The translations under genes and the position numbers were made by a program. DNA of 35,774 nt from a virus, in the IMG/VR virus record IMGVR_UViG_3300026292_000838, positions 1 through 35,774 of that record, one strand, 5' to 3'. Position 1 is the stretch's first letter. Each line of letters opens with the position of its first letter. The notes below the pieces were generated by a model. It worked only from the letters and a program-made list of their open reading frames with translations. It was not told the origin of the DNA and searched no databases. Of this stretch, positions 7,196 through 13,937 are shown piece by piece.

Positions 7196-7908
7196 GATTT
7201 TAATTTCCTTAAATAATTAATTCTTGTTTCAGTAACATCAAAAAACCTATTTTTACCATGAGCTTTAACTTTTGCTTTAAAGTTAATTCTTTGATCAATA
7301 TTAAAAGGAATCTTATTCATAAAACTGACTAAGTTTCCCATATAGTCTCCAACATAATTGTATGACTCCCAATTACTGCTCCAATGCTTGTCTATAATTT
7401 TTAAGTTACCGTTAATATGATCGCCTGGACTTCCTACAGGATCACTATTCCTGTATTCTGTTCTAAGCAACTTCTTTAATTTAGCTTCTTTTATTTCTCT
7501 GCGAACTAGTTCCGGAACATAAGCAACCAACCCTAGCTTATTAAAAGAAACCGTTTTTCTAATGACTGTATTAAAAACATCTTTTTGAAAGTCAGATAAG
7601 TTAGGACCAAGTATTTCTAACGAGTATCTACGAAAGTGTTTGACAGCCAAGTCTACGTTTTCGTAATCATCATTAGTTGGTACTACTTCTATAAAGTCTG
7701 TTGGAACAAATGATCCATCCTGGGCTATTTGGGAAAAAGAAAACTTTACTATTTCTTTGTTTGCAAAAATAGTTGGAACATCCTCAGAGAATCGTCTAGT
7801 TTCTTTAACATAACCTTTATTGATTCTATCCGCCGCAAAAGCATAAGCTAATGCTACTTGAATTGGATGTTCTTTTTGGCCTGTGCATTCTTTAACTGTA
7901 GCCTTCAT
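7192..7908 (-). CDS. Protein of unknown function
   Basis: A 238-residue protein. I place the start at 7908 (MKATVKECTGQ) because AGAGG lies eight bases upstream, while the earlier ATGs at 7935-7930 lie at the predicted transcription start. The N-terminal half has ALAYAFAADRINKGYV and strands such as EIVKFSFSQI; the C-terminal part is basic (INFKAKVKAHGKNRFFDVTETRINYLRKL) and could contact nucleic acid. GSPGDHINGNLKIIDKHW near residue 165 is a distinctive stretch. It heads the minus-strand run 7192-4420 and has its own promoter. No family is recognised. Confidence 0.7.
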   Translation of the reverse strand: MKATVKECTGQKEHPIQVALAYAFAADRINKGYVKETRRFSEDVPTIFANKEIVKFSFSQIAQDGSFVPTDFIEVVPTNDDYENVDLAVKHFRRYSLEILGPNLSDFQKDVFNTVIRKTVSFNKLGLVAYVPELVRREIKEAKLKKLLRTEYRNSDPVGSPGDHINGNLKIIDKHWSSNWESYNYVGDYMGNLVSFMNKIPFNIDQRINFKAKVKAHGKNRFFDVTETRINYLRKLKS

Positions 7909-7941
7909 ATTATTTGCCTCTATTAAGTTCATCATAGTAGT

Positions 7942-7970
7942 ATAATACAGTCTTAATCGGGTAATGTCAA
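7942..7970 (-). promoter_or_regulatory. Sigma70 promoter for the 7908-4420 run
   Basis: Minus strand -35 TTGACA (7970-7965), 17-base spacer, -10 TATTAT (7947-7942). Transcription would start near 7935, which rules out the first two ATGs of the downstream gene. The -35 box contains the TGA stop of the upstream 30-codon frame. Confidence 0.75.
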
Positions 7971-8059
7971 GTAATTTTTTCGTTATTCCAGGAAATAAGT
8001 AACCAAATTATAAATCCATAGGTTACTGCGATAAAAAAGAGTATTAGGAGTATTTCCAT
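7967..8059 (-). CDS. 30-residue single-pass membrane microprotein
   Basis: The ATG at 8059 overlaps the stop of the SprT-like gene as TAATG, implying translational coupling. The product begins MEILLILFFIAVTYGFIIW, continues with LLISWNNEKIT, and is nearly all one membrane helix with a short charged tail. The TGA stop forms part of the -35 box of the next promoter. Such hydrophobic phage microproteins can be lysis or exclusion factors, but no family can be named. The frame could be chance; the coupling and amino-acid pattern support it. Confidence 0.5.
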   Translation of the reverse strand: MEILLILFFIAVTYGFIIWLLISWNNEKIT

Positions 8060-8532
8060 TAAGGAATTTGTGTCCAACTTCGTTTAGCTAATTTATTTTT
8101 TTGAGCCCATCGAATAAACAAACCAATTTCTCTTCCGTGTGCTTCAATTTCCCACGGTTCATCCCAATAATCTAACTTATCAGAATAGAATTGGCCTTGG
8201 TAACGATGGCCTTTCTTTTGTGTATATTCATGTAATTCGTCTTTGGCGTATTGTTTTACATGAACCATTTCGTGTGCAATAGTTTCAAGAACACGTCTCA
8301 TAGGTTGCGATGAATCTGCTCTAATAGTAAATTCTTTTGGATATCGTTCTTCATCTTCCCAGATGGCATCTCCGTATACTTTTTGATTTTTCAATAAGTC
8401 TTTTACTAGCTTAATTCTAAGTTCAATCTTTGGATAAAGCCTATTTCCTAAAAGTCTTTCCCCGCAAAAATGTGCCATACTTATTGCATACTTTTTCTGC
8501 CTAGCTGACCCACCTCTGATAGTAACGTGCAT
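8059..8532 (-). CDS. SprT-like zinc metalloprotease
   Basis: The 157-residue protein contains the zincin motif TIAHEMVHVKQY (HExxH) near residue 87, followed about 25 residues later by PWEIEAHGRE, which may supply the third ligand (E or H). The N-terminus has MHVTIRGGSARQKKYA. The layout fits SprT-like or phage-type zinc peptidases, whose cellular relatives cut DNA-protein crosslinks. I place the start at 8532 because GGAGA lies seven bases upstream; upstream ATGs fall in or before the promoter -10. The stop overlaps the microprotein start. Substrate unknown. Confidence 0.8.
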   Translation of the reverse strand: MHVTIRGGSARQKKYAISMAHFCGERLLGNRLYPKIELRIKLVKDLLKNQKVYGDAIWEDEERYPKEFTIRADSSQPMRRVLETIAHEMVHVKQYAKDELHEYTQKKGHRYQGQFYSDKLDYWDEPWEIEAHGREIGLFIRWAQKNKLAKRSWTQIP

Positions 8533-8562
8533 TTTGGTCTCCATTTTTTGCAACATAAGTAA

Positions 8563-8591
8563 ATTATACACGTATTTAACCTCAAAGTCAA
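8563..8591 (-). promoter_or_regulatory. Sigma70 promoter for the SprT-like gene
   Basis: Minus strand -35 TTGACT (8591-8586), 17-base spacer, -10 TATAAT (8568-8563). The predicted start near 8556 excludes translation from the upstream ATG at 8571 and supports 8532. A 17-base hairpin (TGCCAT/ATGGCA) lies just upstream near 8622-8638, after the acetyltransferase stop. Confidence 0.75.
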
Positions 8592-8639
8592 GTGTTTTGA
8601 TGTGGTACTATATAGTGTGGTTTGCCATGATTTATGGCA

Positions 8640-9125
8640 CTATATTTTGTATTCAAAATTCTGCGTATCTGGGTTATGTTTGATAAGTTTCGCACCATTT
8701 CTGATGTGAAAATGTGTAGCCATGGGTGTTAAAGGTGATAGTGTAACGACTTTCTCTATTGCACTATTCTTCTTAACATGTTCTAAAAGTTTATGAATTA
8801 TTTCTTTTCCTGCTCCTCGTTTCCTTGACCAAACAGTATATGCAACGGCAGTATTAGCATCGTCTTTCATATTTGCATTTTCACTCATTAGTTGTAATTC
8901 TCTTACACTCTGTGGTATGTCATTTGTGTATGCAACACAAACAATACCTTCAATGTTGTCTTCGTACTTCAAACCAAATATTTGTCTGCCATATTGCTTA
9001 CGCCATTCTAAGTCGAGTTCAGGTCGAACAGGATCTTCAGAAACATCTATGTCTTCTAGTATAACTAGTTCAGTTCCTTTGACCCATTTATAAAAATCAG
9101 CAATCTTCTCTTTAAAAATTTGCAT
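8640..9125 (-). CDS. GNAT-type acetyltransferase
   Basis: A 161-residue protein starting at the ATG at 9125 (MQIFKEKIADFYKW); the longer open frame upstream reads through tRNA-Pro and is not used. The GNAT core is recognisable: a beta strand FGLKYEDNIEGIVCVAY, then the acetyl-CoA loop region TVWSRKRGAGKEIIHKLLEH near residue 103, a beta strand VVTLSPLTP and the closing HFHIRNGAKLI. GNAT enzymes move an acetyl group onto amines or proteins. The substrate cannot be read from the sequence. The start lies 20 bases after tRNA-Pro, so the two are probably co-transcribed. Confidence 0.75.
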   Translation of the reverse strand: MQIFKEKIADFYKWVKGTELVILEDIDVSEDPVRPELDLEWRKQYGRQIFGLKYEDNIEGIVCVAYTNDIPQSVRELQLMSENANMKDDANTAVAYTVWSRKRGAGKEIIHKLLEHVKKNSAIEKVVTLSPLTPMATHFHIRNGAKLIKHNPDTQNFEYKI

Positions 9126-9145
9126 ACTGTATTTAATTCTGTGTA

Positions 9146-9222
9146 TGGTCAGGGTAGTAAGATTCGAACTTACGATCTTCTGCTCCCAAAGCAGACGCTT
9201 TACCAAACTAAGCTATACCCTG
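9146..9222 (-). tRNA. tRNA-Pro (anticodon TGG), CCA encoded
   Basis: Minus strand acceptor CAGGGTA pairs with TACCCTG, discriminator A, then CCA (9148-9146). The anticodon stem TCTGC/GCAGA holds loop TTTGGGA, giving TGG (CCA codons). The T-loop is AGTTCGAATCT. Confidence 0.95.
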
Positions 9223-9223
9223 T

Positions 9224-9309
9224 TGGTGGGCGAGGTAGGATTCGAACCTACTCATCTGTACGAGCCGGATTTACAGTCCGGTGCGACTCCCCATCTTCGC
9301 CGCTCGCCC
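9224..9309 (-). tRNA. tRNA-Tyr (anticodon GTA), CCA encoded
   Basis: Minus strand acceptor GGGCGAG pairs with CTCGCCC, discriminator A, CCA at 9226-9224. The anticodon arm CCGGA/TCCGG holds CTGTAAA, giving GTA. A long variable arm (about GCTCGTACAGATGAG) fits a class II tRNA-Tyr. Confidence 0.95.
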
Positions 9310-9310
9310 T

Positions 9311-9385
9311 TGGCATAGGTAGGAGGATTTGAACCCCCACTTTCGGTTTTGGAGACCGACGTGCTACCATTGACACTATACCCAT
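9311..9385 (-). tRNA. tRNA-Trp (anticodon CCA), CCA encoded
   Basis: Minus strand acceptor ATGGGTA pairs with TACCTAT (one G-U), discriminator G as expected for Trp, CCA at 9313-9311. The anticodon stem TCGGT/ACCGA holds loop CTCCAAA, giving CCA. The T-stem contains one G-U pair. Its 5' end touches the T-tract of the upstream terminator. Confidence 0.93.
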
Positions 9386-9421
9386 AAAAAAAGCCCCTAA
9401 ACAATTTCTTGCTAGGGGCTT
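9385..9421 (-). terminator. Rho-independent terminator
   Basis: On the minus strand a nine-base stem (AAGCCCCTA with TAGGGGCTT) and a 13-base loop is followed by a run of T (9390-9386). It would stop transcripts started at the 9537-9565 promoter just before the tRNA-Trp gene. There is no T-run on the plus side. Confidence 0.8.
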
Positions 9422-9450
9422 ATCTTAGAACTTTAAATTTACAATTCAAG

Positions 9451-9513
9451 TCAAGACATAACCCCCCTGTTCGGTGGATACCAATAAAATGTATTTGAAG
9501 TTGTCTTGTTCAT
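9451..9513 (-). CDS. Possible 20-residue microprotein or small RNA body
   Basis: A short frame (MNKTTSNTFYWYPPNRGVMS) starts at 9513 with AAGGAA six to seven bases upstream. It lies on a transcript of about 145 bases bounded by a near-consensus promoter (9537-9565) and a strong terminator (9385-9421). The unit may express a microprotein, act as a small RNA, or both. The frame is too short to score reliably. Confidence 0.35.
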   Translation of the reverse strand: MNKTTSNTFYWYPPNRGVMS

Positions 9514-9536
9514 AGTAAATTCCTTATTGTTTGTAC

Positions 9537-9565
9537 AATATAACACAAATATTTATACGTGTCAA
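9537..9565 (-). promoter_or_regulatory. Sigma70 promoter for a short transcript
   Basis: Minus strand -35 TTGACA (9565-9560), exact 17-base spacer, -10 TATATT (9542-9537). The predicted start is near 9530. No gene longer than 20 codons lies between it and the terminator at 9385-9421. Confidence 0.75.
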
Positions 9566-9596
9566 CCTAAAAATTTATTTTTTTCGATTTTCTTCT

Positions 9597-9604
9597 GCTA
9601 AATA
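9597..9604 (+). promoter_or_regulatory. Possible T4-type late promoter
   Basis: Plus strand GCTAAATA lies directly before the 9610 gene. With T4 spacing, transcription would start at or next to the ATG, leaving no room for a ribosome site. Confidence 0.35.
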
Positions 9605-9609
9605 TTTTT

Positions 9610-10020
9610 ATGAACGATGCTTACGTGTCAGCCTTTTACGAAGTTGTAAAAGAAACGCAATACACATCGGGATACGAGCTTCCGTTGGAAATCGAATCCT
9701 ACGTCGTAATGCTCTTGGCTTCGTTTATGAAAAAGCCAAACTTCCTTCCACAAGAAACTTTTGCTCAGTGTTATCTTAAACTAGAACATCATGACAAGTA
9801 TTCAAGTAAAGAACTTGGCGACACTTGTCTTTTCGTACGTGGGGTATTTCCTAATAGAGGAAGGCGATTTGGTTTGACTAAAAACTATTATACTAAAATA
9901 GGAAGAAGCTGTTATGAAAACGCCGGTTCGGTTTTACATCCCGAACTTTTCGGCAAGTTAGCATTGCACTTTGATTTTTTAGGTGACTTTATTGAGCTAA
10001 CAGTCAACCCTGAACATTAG
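9610..10020 (+). CDS. Phage protein of unknown function
   Basis: The 136-residue plus-strand protein (MNDAYVSAFYEVVKETQ...) has no signal peptide or membrane helix. It shows a helical N-terminal half (LPLEIESYVVMLLASFMKK) and a C-terminal part with LTKNYYTKIGRSCYENAG and GKLALHFDFLGDFIELTV. It has three cysteines. It lies between minus-strand genes, and its stop overlaps the convergent lipoprotein gene by four bases. No Shine-Dalgarno site is visible before the ATG. I do not recognise the family. Confidence 0.65.
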   Translation: MNDAYVSAFYEVVKETQYTSGYELPLEIESYVVMLLASFMKKPNFLPQETFAQCYLKLEHHDKYSSKELGDTCLFVRGVFPNRGRRFGLTKNYYTKIGRSCYENAGSVLHPELFGKLALHFDFLGDFIELTVNPEH

Positions 10021-10220
10021 TTGTTAGAGGTTTGATCTGATATTACTGTTGCACCAGCACCAACTGCGGCACCTTTTGCACATTCACCAAATAAAATTTC
10101 ACCAGCCACACAGCCTATTGCACTATTTCCTAAAAGTCTTTCACCTTTAGGTGTAATATAATTGGTCTGACAGCCAGCTAATACACCGGCGGCTATTAAT
10201 GCTAATACTAATCTACTCAT
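10017..10220 (-). CDS. Small lipoprotein
   Basis: A 67-residue protein with a short signal (MSRLVLALIAAGVL) and a good lipobox, LAGC, cysteine at residue 16. The mature part contains TPKGERLLGNSAIGCVAG and the glycine-rich AKGAAVGAGATVI, which resembles a small glycine-zipper segment. AGGGAGAACTG precedes the ATG. Small phage lipoproteins can serve in superinfection exclusion or lysis, but nothing specific can be claimed. It follows peroxiredoxin in the same direction. Confidence 0.75.
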   Translation of the reverse strand: MSRLVLALIAAGVLAGCQTNYITPKGERLLGNSAIGCVAGEILFGECAKGAAVGAGATVISDQTSNN

Positions 10221-10239
10221 ACAGTTCTCCCTATAATTT

Positions 10240-10764
10240 TTAGTGTGTATCCAGAAACTTTAAACAGTTTTCTGGTGTAGTTTCAACATACGGATCATCG
10301 TCCGTACCATCGTTATTAATTCCAGGTTCTTGCCACCATTTTTCAACAACGCCATCGTTAACGATAGCCATGTATCTCCAGCTTCTATTGCCAAAGCCTA
10401 AATGATTTTTGCCAATTAACATACCCATAAAGCGAGTTAAATTAGCCGAACCATCTGGAATCATTTTTACGTTTTTAATGCCTTGCTCTTTTGCCCAAGC
10501 ATTCATTACAAACGCATCATTTACACTACAACAATACACATCGTCAATATCCATGTTTCGAATATTATCATAGTTTTCTTCAAAACCTGGTAATTGATAT
10601 GTAGAGCAAGTAGGTGTAAATGCTCCGGGTAAACTAAAAAGTACTACCCGTTTCCCTTTAAAGAAGTCGTCAGTTGTTTTATCTTTCCAAACAGACTCCA
10701 TTTTTGTCTCGTCAAATTCACGGGTTCTGAATGTGACTTTTGGTATTTTAAACCCTTCGATCAT
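10240..10764 (-). CDS. Peroxiredoxin (Prx5-like)
   Basis: The 174-residue protein reduces peroxides through a cysteine. The active-site motif is PGAFTPTCS with the peroxidatic cysteine at residue 53, and NRSWRYMAIVNDG near residue 125 supplies the usual arginine. VVLFSLPGAFTP and VYCCSVNDAFVMNAWA are typical of Prx5-type enzymes. Its length is normal. AAAGGAAAC precedes the start, and a T4-type late promoter (CATAAATA) lies about 42 bases upstream, suggesting late expression to protect the infected cell or new particles from oxidative damage. Confidence 0.9.
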   Translation of the reverse strand: MIEGFKIPKVTFRTREFDETKMESVWKDKTTDDFFKGKRVVLFSLPGAFTPTCSTYQLPGFEENYDNIRNMDIDDVYCCSVNDAFVMNAWAKEQGIKNVKMIPDGSANLTRFMGMLIGKNHLGFGNRSWRYMAIVNDGVVEKWWQEPGINNDGTDDDPYVETTPENCLKFLDTH

Positions 10765-10805
10765 AAGTTTCCTTTCAGGATTGCTCCGGTTGATCTTACT
10801 ACTTC

Positions 10806-10813
10806 TATTTATG
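10806..10813 (-). promoter_or_regulatory. T4-type late promoter for peroxiredoxin
   Basis: Minus strand CATAAATA, one mismatch to TATAAATA, 42 bases before the peroxiredoxin ATG. Confidence 0.5.
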
Positions 10814-10878
10814 GTGCCTGAATTAAGAGCCCTAAAAATGTGGTTTAGGACTAAATATTTGTAGAGCGTGAGGGCTTC

Positions 10879-11175
10879 TTACGCCACGAACAGATCCAAT
10901 AACTGATACTTCTTTAATTTAGCAATCAAGCATGTTCTACCTATTCCTAATTCCGAAGCAGTCTTAGTTCTATTTCCTTCGTGATTTTCTAATGCTTTTA
11001 TGATACGGCTTTGTTCCAGCTTCTCTACTTCTACTGGCAATGGTTCAAAATACTTTGAACAATTATCACTTGGCCACATATCATTAAACAATTCCCATAT
11101 ATAATCCTGCTCTGCATTACCTGATTTATTGTCGCTACCCTGTTGCATAGCTTTATTTAGTACTCTGTTAACCAT
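10879..11175 (-). CDS. Fis-like helix-turn-helix regulator
   Basis: The 98-residue protein has a C-terminal HTH_8 (Fis-type) domain: LEQSRIIKALENHEGNRTKTASELGIGRTCLIAKLKKY. The N-terminal half is acidic and has two tryptophans. Fis-type HTH modules are found in Fis and at the end of NtrC-type activators. A standalone 98-residue protein resembles Fis itself (98 residues in E. coli), although the N-terminal half does not look like Fis. It is divergent from the late plus-strand block at 11290, and perfect and imperfect palindromes lie between them, making autoregulation likely. Downstream, 10806-10860 holds a possible long-loop terminator (AGCCCT/AGGGCT). Confidence 0.8.
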   Translation of the reverse strand: MVNRVLNKAMQQGSDNKSGNAEQDYIWELFNDMWPSDNCSKYFEPLPVEVEKLEQSRIIKALENHEGNRTKTASELGIGRTCLIAKLKKYQLLDLFVA

Positions 11176-11186
11176 ACATTAGTAAT

Positions 11187-11215
11187 ATTATAATACTAGT
11201 GTAAAAATTTTTACA
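11187..11215 (-). promoter_or_regulatory. Candidate promoter of the Fis-like gene
   Basis: Minus strand -10 TATAAT (11192-11187) with a poor -35 TGTAAA (11215-11210) at 17 bases. The -35 box lies within the 18-base palindrome, so a dimeric repressor there would block it. Confidence 0.4.
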
Positions 11216-11216
11216 C
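11199..11216. promoter_or_regulatory. Perfect 18-bp palindrome, operator candidate
   Basis: GTGTAAAAATTTTTACAC is a perfect inverted repeat in the divergent intergenic region. An imperfect copy of the same pattern (GTGTA...TTTTTACA) follows at 11232-11250. The two copies flank the late promoter at 11222-11229. Confidence 0.55.
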
Positions 11217-11221
11217 CTAGG

Positions 11222-11229
11222 CATAAATA
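11222..11229 (+). promoter_or_regulatory. T4-type late promoter for the 11290 block
   Basis: Plus strand CATAAATA, 61 bases before the GTG start at 11290. It sits between two related palindromes. Confidence 0.5.
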
Positions 11230-11231
11230 TT

Positions 11232-11250
11232 GTGTAGAAAGATTTTTACA
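11232..11250. promoter_or_regulatory. Imperfect second operator copy
   Basis: GTGTAGAAAGATTTTTACA repeats the outer arms of the palindrome at 11199-11216 (GTGTA and TTTTTACA) with a one-base longer centre. Likely bound by the same factor if the first site is real. Confidence 0.4.
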
Positions 11251-11289
11251 AGTATTAGTAAAGTAAAAAGTATTAGAGGGCAAAAATTA

Positions 11290-11832
11290 GTGAACAAATT
11301 TTATATCGTATTAATGTTACTCGCATTGTTCTGGGCAACAACTGCAAGTGCAGAAACAAATACTGTGACTTCTACAGTTACAGGAACAACAACAGTAGAT
11401 AAGACACCACCAACAGCATCAGCACCAAATGTCATGATAAACAATCAAGACGTATGTTCTACAGGAACAAGTGCGGCAGTCCAAACTCAGGTTTTAGGTA
11501 TTGCAGGTGGAACTACTATTAGAGACTTAAATTGTGAACGCTTAAAACTATCCAGAGCATTATATGGTATGGGTATGAAGGTTGCCGCAGTTAGTCTATT
11601 ATGCCAAGATGCAAGGGTTTTTGAGTCTATGGAAATGGCAGGCACACCATGTCCTTACAAAGGTAAGATAGGTATAGAAGCGGCGAAAGCCTGGGCTGAA
11701 AATCCAGAGAAGCGTCCTGACTATGAGAAATGGTTAAAAGAAAATGATCTTGAAGCATATGAAAGAGAATGGCAAAATAAAGCAACTACTTGGGGCGTTG
11801 GTCTTGGCGCTATTTTGTTGCTTTTATTGTAG
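11290..11832 (+). CDS. Exported cysteine-rich protein with C-terminal membrane anchor
   Basis: The 180-residue protein is best started at GTG 11290, with GAGGG nine bases upstream, because this puts a signal peptide exactly at the N-terminus (residues about 1-21, cleavage after TTASA). The mature part is Thr/Ser-rich, then has several cysteines (NQDVCSTG, RDLNCERL, SLLCQDAR, GTPCPYKG) and a final hydrophobic helix (GVGLGAILLLLL). It is the first gene of a plus-strand late block. Its last 74 bases overlap the signal-peptide region of the next gene in another frame. No family is recognised; a periplasmic, membrane-tethered role is inferred. Confidence 0.75.
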   Translation: MNKFYIVLMLLALFWATTASAETNTVTSTVTGTTTVDKTPPTASAPNVMINNQDVCSTGTSAAVQTQVLGIAGGTTIRDLNCERLKLSRALYGMGMKVAAVSLLCQDARVFESMEMAGTPCPYKGKIGIEAAKAWAENPEKRPDYEKWLKENDLEAYEREWQNKATTWGVGLGAILLLLL

Positions 11833-13918
11833 TCCTTTAGAAGCATACACACAACAGTATAACGTAGGTGATACAGGACCTAACGGTGGTACTGTAACCT
11901 CCAGCACAGTTACATCTGTTGTAACAAACACAGAGGTAACACTCAATGGTGGTTTCGAAGACACAACAACTACGACTCAATGGACTGAAACAGTAATTGA
12001 AGAGATTCGTACATCTCAAACTACTACACAACAAACATCACAAATAACAGCCACAACAACTTCAAACTTCGTACCAACTATTAATTCAAGTGATTGGTCA
12101 ACAACAGGTAGAATAAAGTTACAAGGTGCAACACAATGTAGAACAGGTGGAGCAAATGCAACTGTTGGTGCAGGTCAAGCCTGTACAGGTTACCAAAACA
12201 ACGTTAATAACAGTCTTATCCAAGATGCTAATAATTATAACTTCACAGCATTGGGTGGTGGACAAATAACTTCAGAAAAATTTGAAATGGCTCCAGACTT
12301 GACTATTGCGGAGATACAATCAGGCATGACATTAAACTATGGTGTTGATGTACAATCCCATAAGTCAAACCTAACTGTGCCTTTATGTGCCAGCACAGGA
12401 GGAGATTGTAAAGATGTATTTAGAATCACTACAAGACTTTATAGGTGTGCTGATTGTTATGGTGGGGGTAAGTTCGCTGAATATTCAAATACTGTAACAC
12501 TAACTTACAACGGCACACAAACACATTCATTCACGCAGGATCTTTCATCAACTATGTTAACTAATAATAATGTAACAGAAGTATGGGGGCAGATGGAACT
12601 GTGGGGAGTTGACGCAGGATACCACACAGGTTATTATGGTCCTACGTTTAGCAATCCTTTCATGACACTAACATATGATGCAATCACAATGATTACTGAA
12701 ACAATCACAAACATAGTTTTAAGCAATCAAACAACAGTTTATAATTCCAGCGAAGATGTATTAACAAGTGTGTTCATAGGTGACCCTACAACAGATACAA
12801 CAGTAATAGACGTAGACTATACAGAAGTAGATTCATTTGAGATAGTAATAGCAAACGAAGACACAGGCGGCGGTATTGAAATGGAGTTTAGTGTTGACGT
12901 AGACGAAACTACTAATGTGGCAACTGTTGATATGTCTTCAACTAATTTAGATACTGGTATTGTACAAGTAGAAACAATAGCAGAAATTAACTTAAACTTT
13001 GACATGGACACAGGTGCAACAGAATTACCAGAGATTACTGTAGCAGAAATAGAAGCTGACATAGGCAGTCAAATAGATTCAGCAGTAGCTGATGCTGTAG
13101 GCGAAATTGATGTAAATGTTGACACTATGCCCGATGTTAACATAGAAGTTGCTGACGCTTCGCCTACTTTAGAAGTTGAAATAGAAACCTCTACTGAAGC
13201 TACTACCGAAGTAAATACAAGTACAGATGCGGGAGAAGCAAGTGAGACGGGGCAATCACAGGAAGTTTCCGAAACAGAAGGCGAAAGCAATACAACCTCC
13301 ACTTCATCAACAGAAGAAGTACAAGAGTCCGATAGTAATGCTGAACAGTCAGTGGAAGAAAATAACAGTGAAAATACATCAGAAGATAACGGAGATGCTG
13401 ATTCTGGAGAAGATACCAGTGGGTCAGAAACCGATTCCGAGACCGACAATAGCGGAACAGATGAGTCAAGTGAAACACAAGAAGATGGAGCTGATGCCAG
13501 GGGAGAAAAGTCTGGAGGAGAAAAGGAAGATTCTAAAGGAAGCAAAGGAGATAAAAAATCTAACTCCAAGCCAACAAAAAAATCACTTTCGAAAGAAAGA
13601 ATTAAGTCAGAAATAGCTAAAGCTAAACAGAAAATAGCAAATAGAATATTAAGTGCTATGGCAGATACTTATAGTGCTATTAACGAAACAACAAAGATTG
13701 CACTTATGCAATCATTATCTGATACAGAAAACTTTAAAAAATATGTACAAAAGCAAAACCAAACAGCAATGGATTGGTATAGCGATACACAAATTTATAA
13801 CGATCAAATAATGCTAGGAGATCCATATGGTGCTTTATTTGGTTCAGCACAAGATAACTTAATGAACGACATGATTAACGAACAATACAAGTTAGGGTAT
13901 GGACTTGGTTTACAATAA
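11759..13918 (+). CDS. Large exported protein with acidic low-complexity linker
   Basis: I choose the ATG at 11759 (MKENGKIKQLLGALVL) because it begins a normal signal peptide ending near SPLEA; the exact start is uncertain as no strong ribosome site is visible. The 719-residue protein has a Thr/Val-rich beta region, paired cysteines (TQCRTG/QACTGY; LCASTGGDCKD; RCADCYGG), then beta strands rich in acidic residues, and a long Ser/Glu/Asp/Thr linker (roughly residues 470-590). A Lys-rich helical segment and a C-terminal domain ending YKLGYGLGLQ follow. It looks like a secreted or envelope-spanning protein. No known family is recognised. Confidence 0.75.
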   Translation: MKENGKIKQLLGALVLALFCCFYCSPLEAYTQQYNVGDTGPNGGTVTSSTVTSVVTNTEVTLNGGFEDTTTTTQWTETVIEEIRTSQTTTQQTSQITATTTSNFVPTINSSDWSTTGRIKLQGATQCRTGGANATVGAGQACTGYQNNVNNSLIQDANNYNFTALGGGQITSEKFEMAPDLTIAEIQSGMTLNYGVDVQSHKSNLTVPLCASTGGDCKDVFRITTRLYRCADCYGGGKFAEYSNTVTLTYNGTQTHSFTQDLSSTMLTNNNVTEVWGQMELWGVDAGYHTGYYGPTFSNPFMTLTYDAITMITETITNIVLSNQTTVYNSSEDVLTSVFIGDPTTDTTVIDVDYTEVDSFEIVIANEDTGGGIEMEFSVDVDETTNVATVDMSSTNLDTGIVQVETIAEINLNFDMDTGATELPEITVAEIEADIGSQIDSAVADAVGEIDVNVDTMPDVNIEVADASPTLEVEIETSTEATTEVNTSTDAGEASETGQSQEVSETEGESNTTSTSSTEEVQESDSNAEQSVEENNSENTSEDNGDADSGEDTSGSETDSETDNSGTDESSETQEDGADARGEKSGGEKEDSKGSKGDKKSNSKPTKKSLSKERIKSEIAKAKQKIANRILSAMADTYSAINETTKIALMQSLSDTENFKKYVQKQNQTAMDWYSDTQIYNDQIMLGDPYGALFGSAQDNLMNDMINEQYKLGYGLGLQ

Positions 13919-13921
13919 ATA
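13914..13921 (+). promoter_or_regulatory. T4-type late promoter for the 13938 gene
   Basis: Plus strand AATAAATA spans the stop codon of the preceding gene and lies 17 bases before the 13938 ATG, which has its own TAGGAG site. Confidence 0.45.
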
Positions 13922-13937
13922 ACTATAGGAGAATAAT

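Noticed and set aside
9421-9460. Promoter TTGACT upstream of the tRNA-Trp terminator
   Set aside because: No acceptable -10 box at 16-18 bases; a strong terminator follows directly.
13069-13569. Long minus-strand frame (166 codons, Ser/Val/Pro-rich)
   Set aside because: It is the antisense of the acidic low-complexity linker of the 11759-13918 gene and has no ribosome site or recognisable domain.
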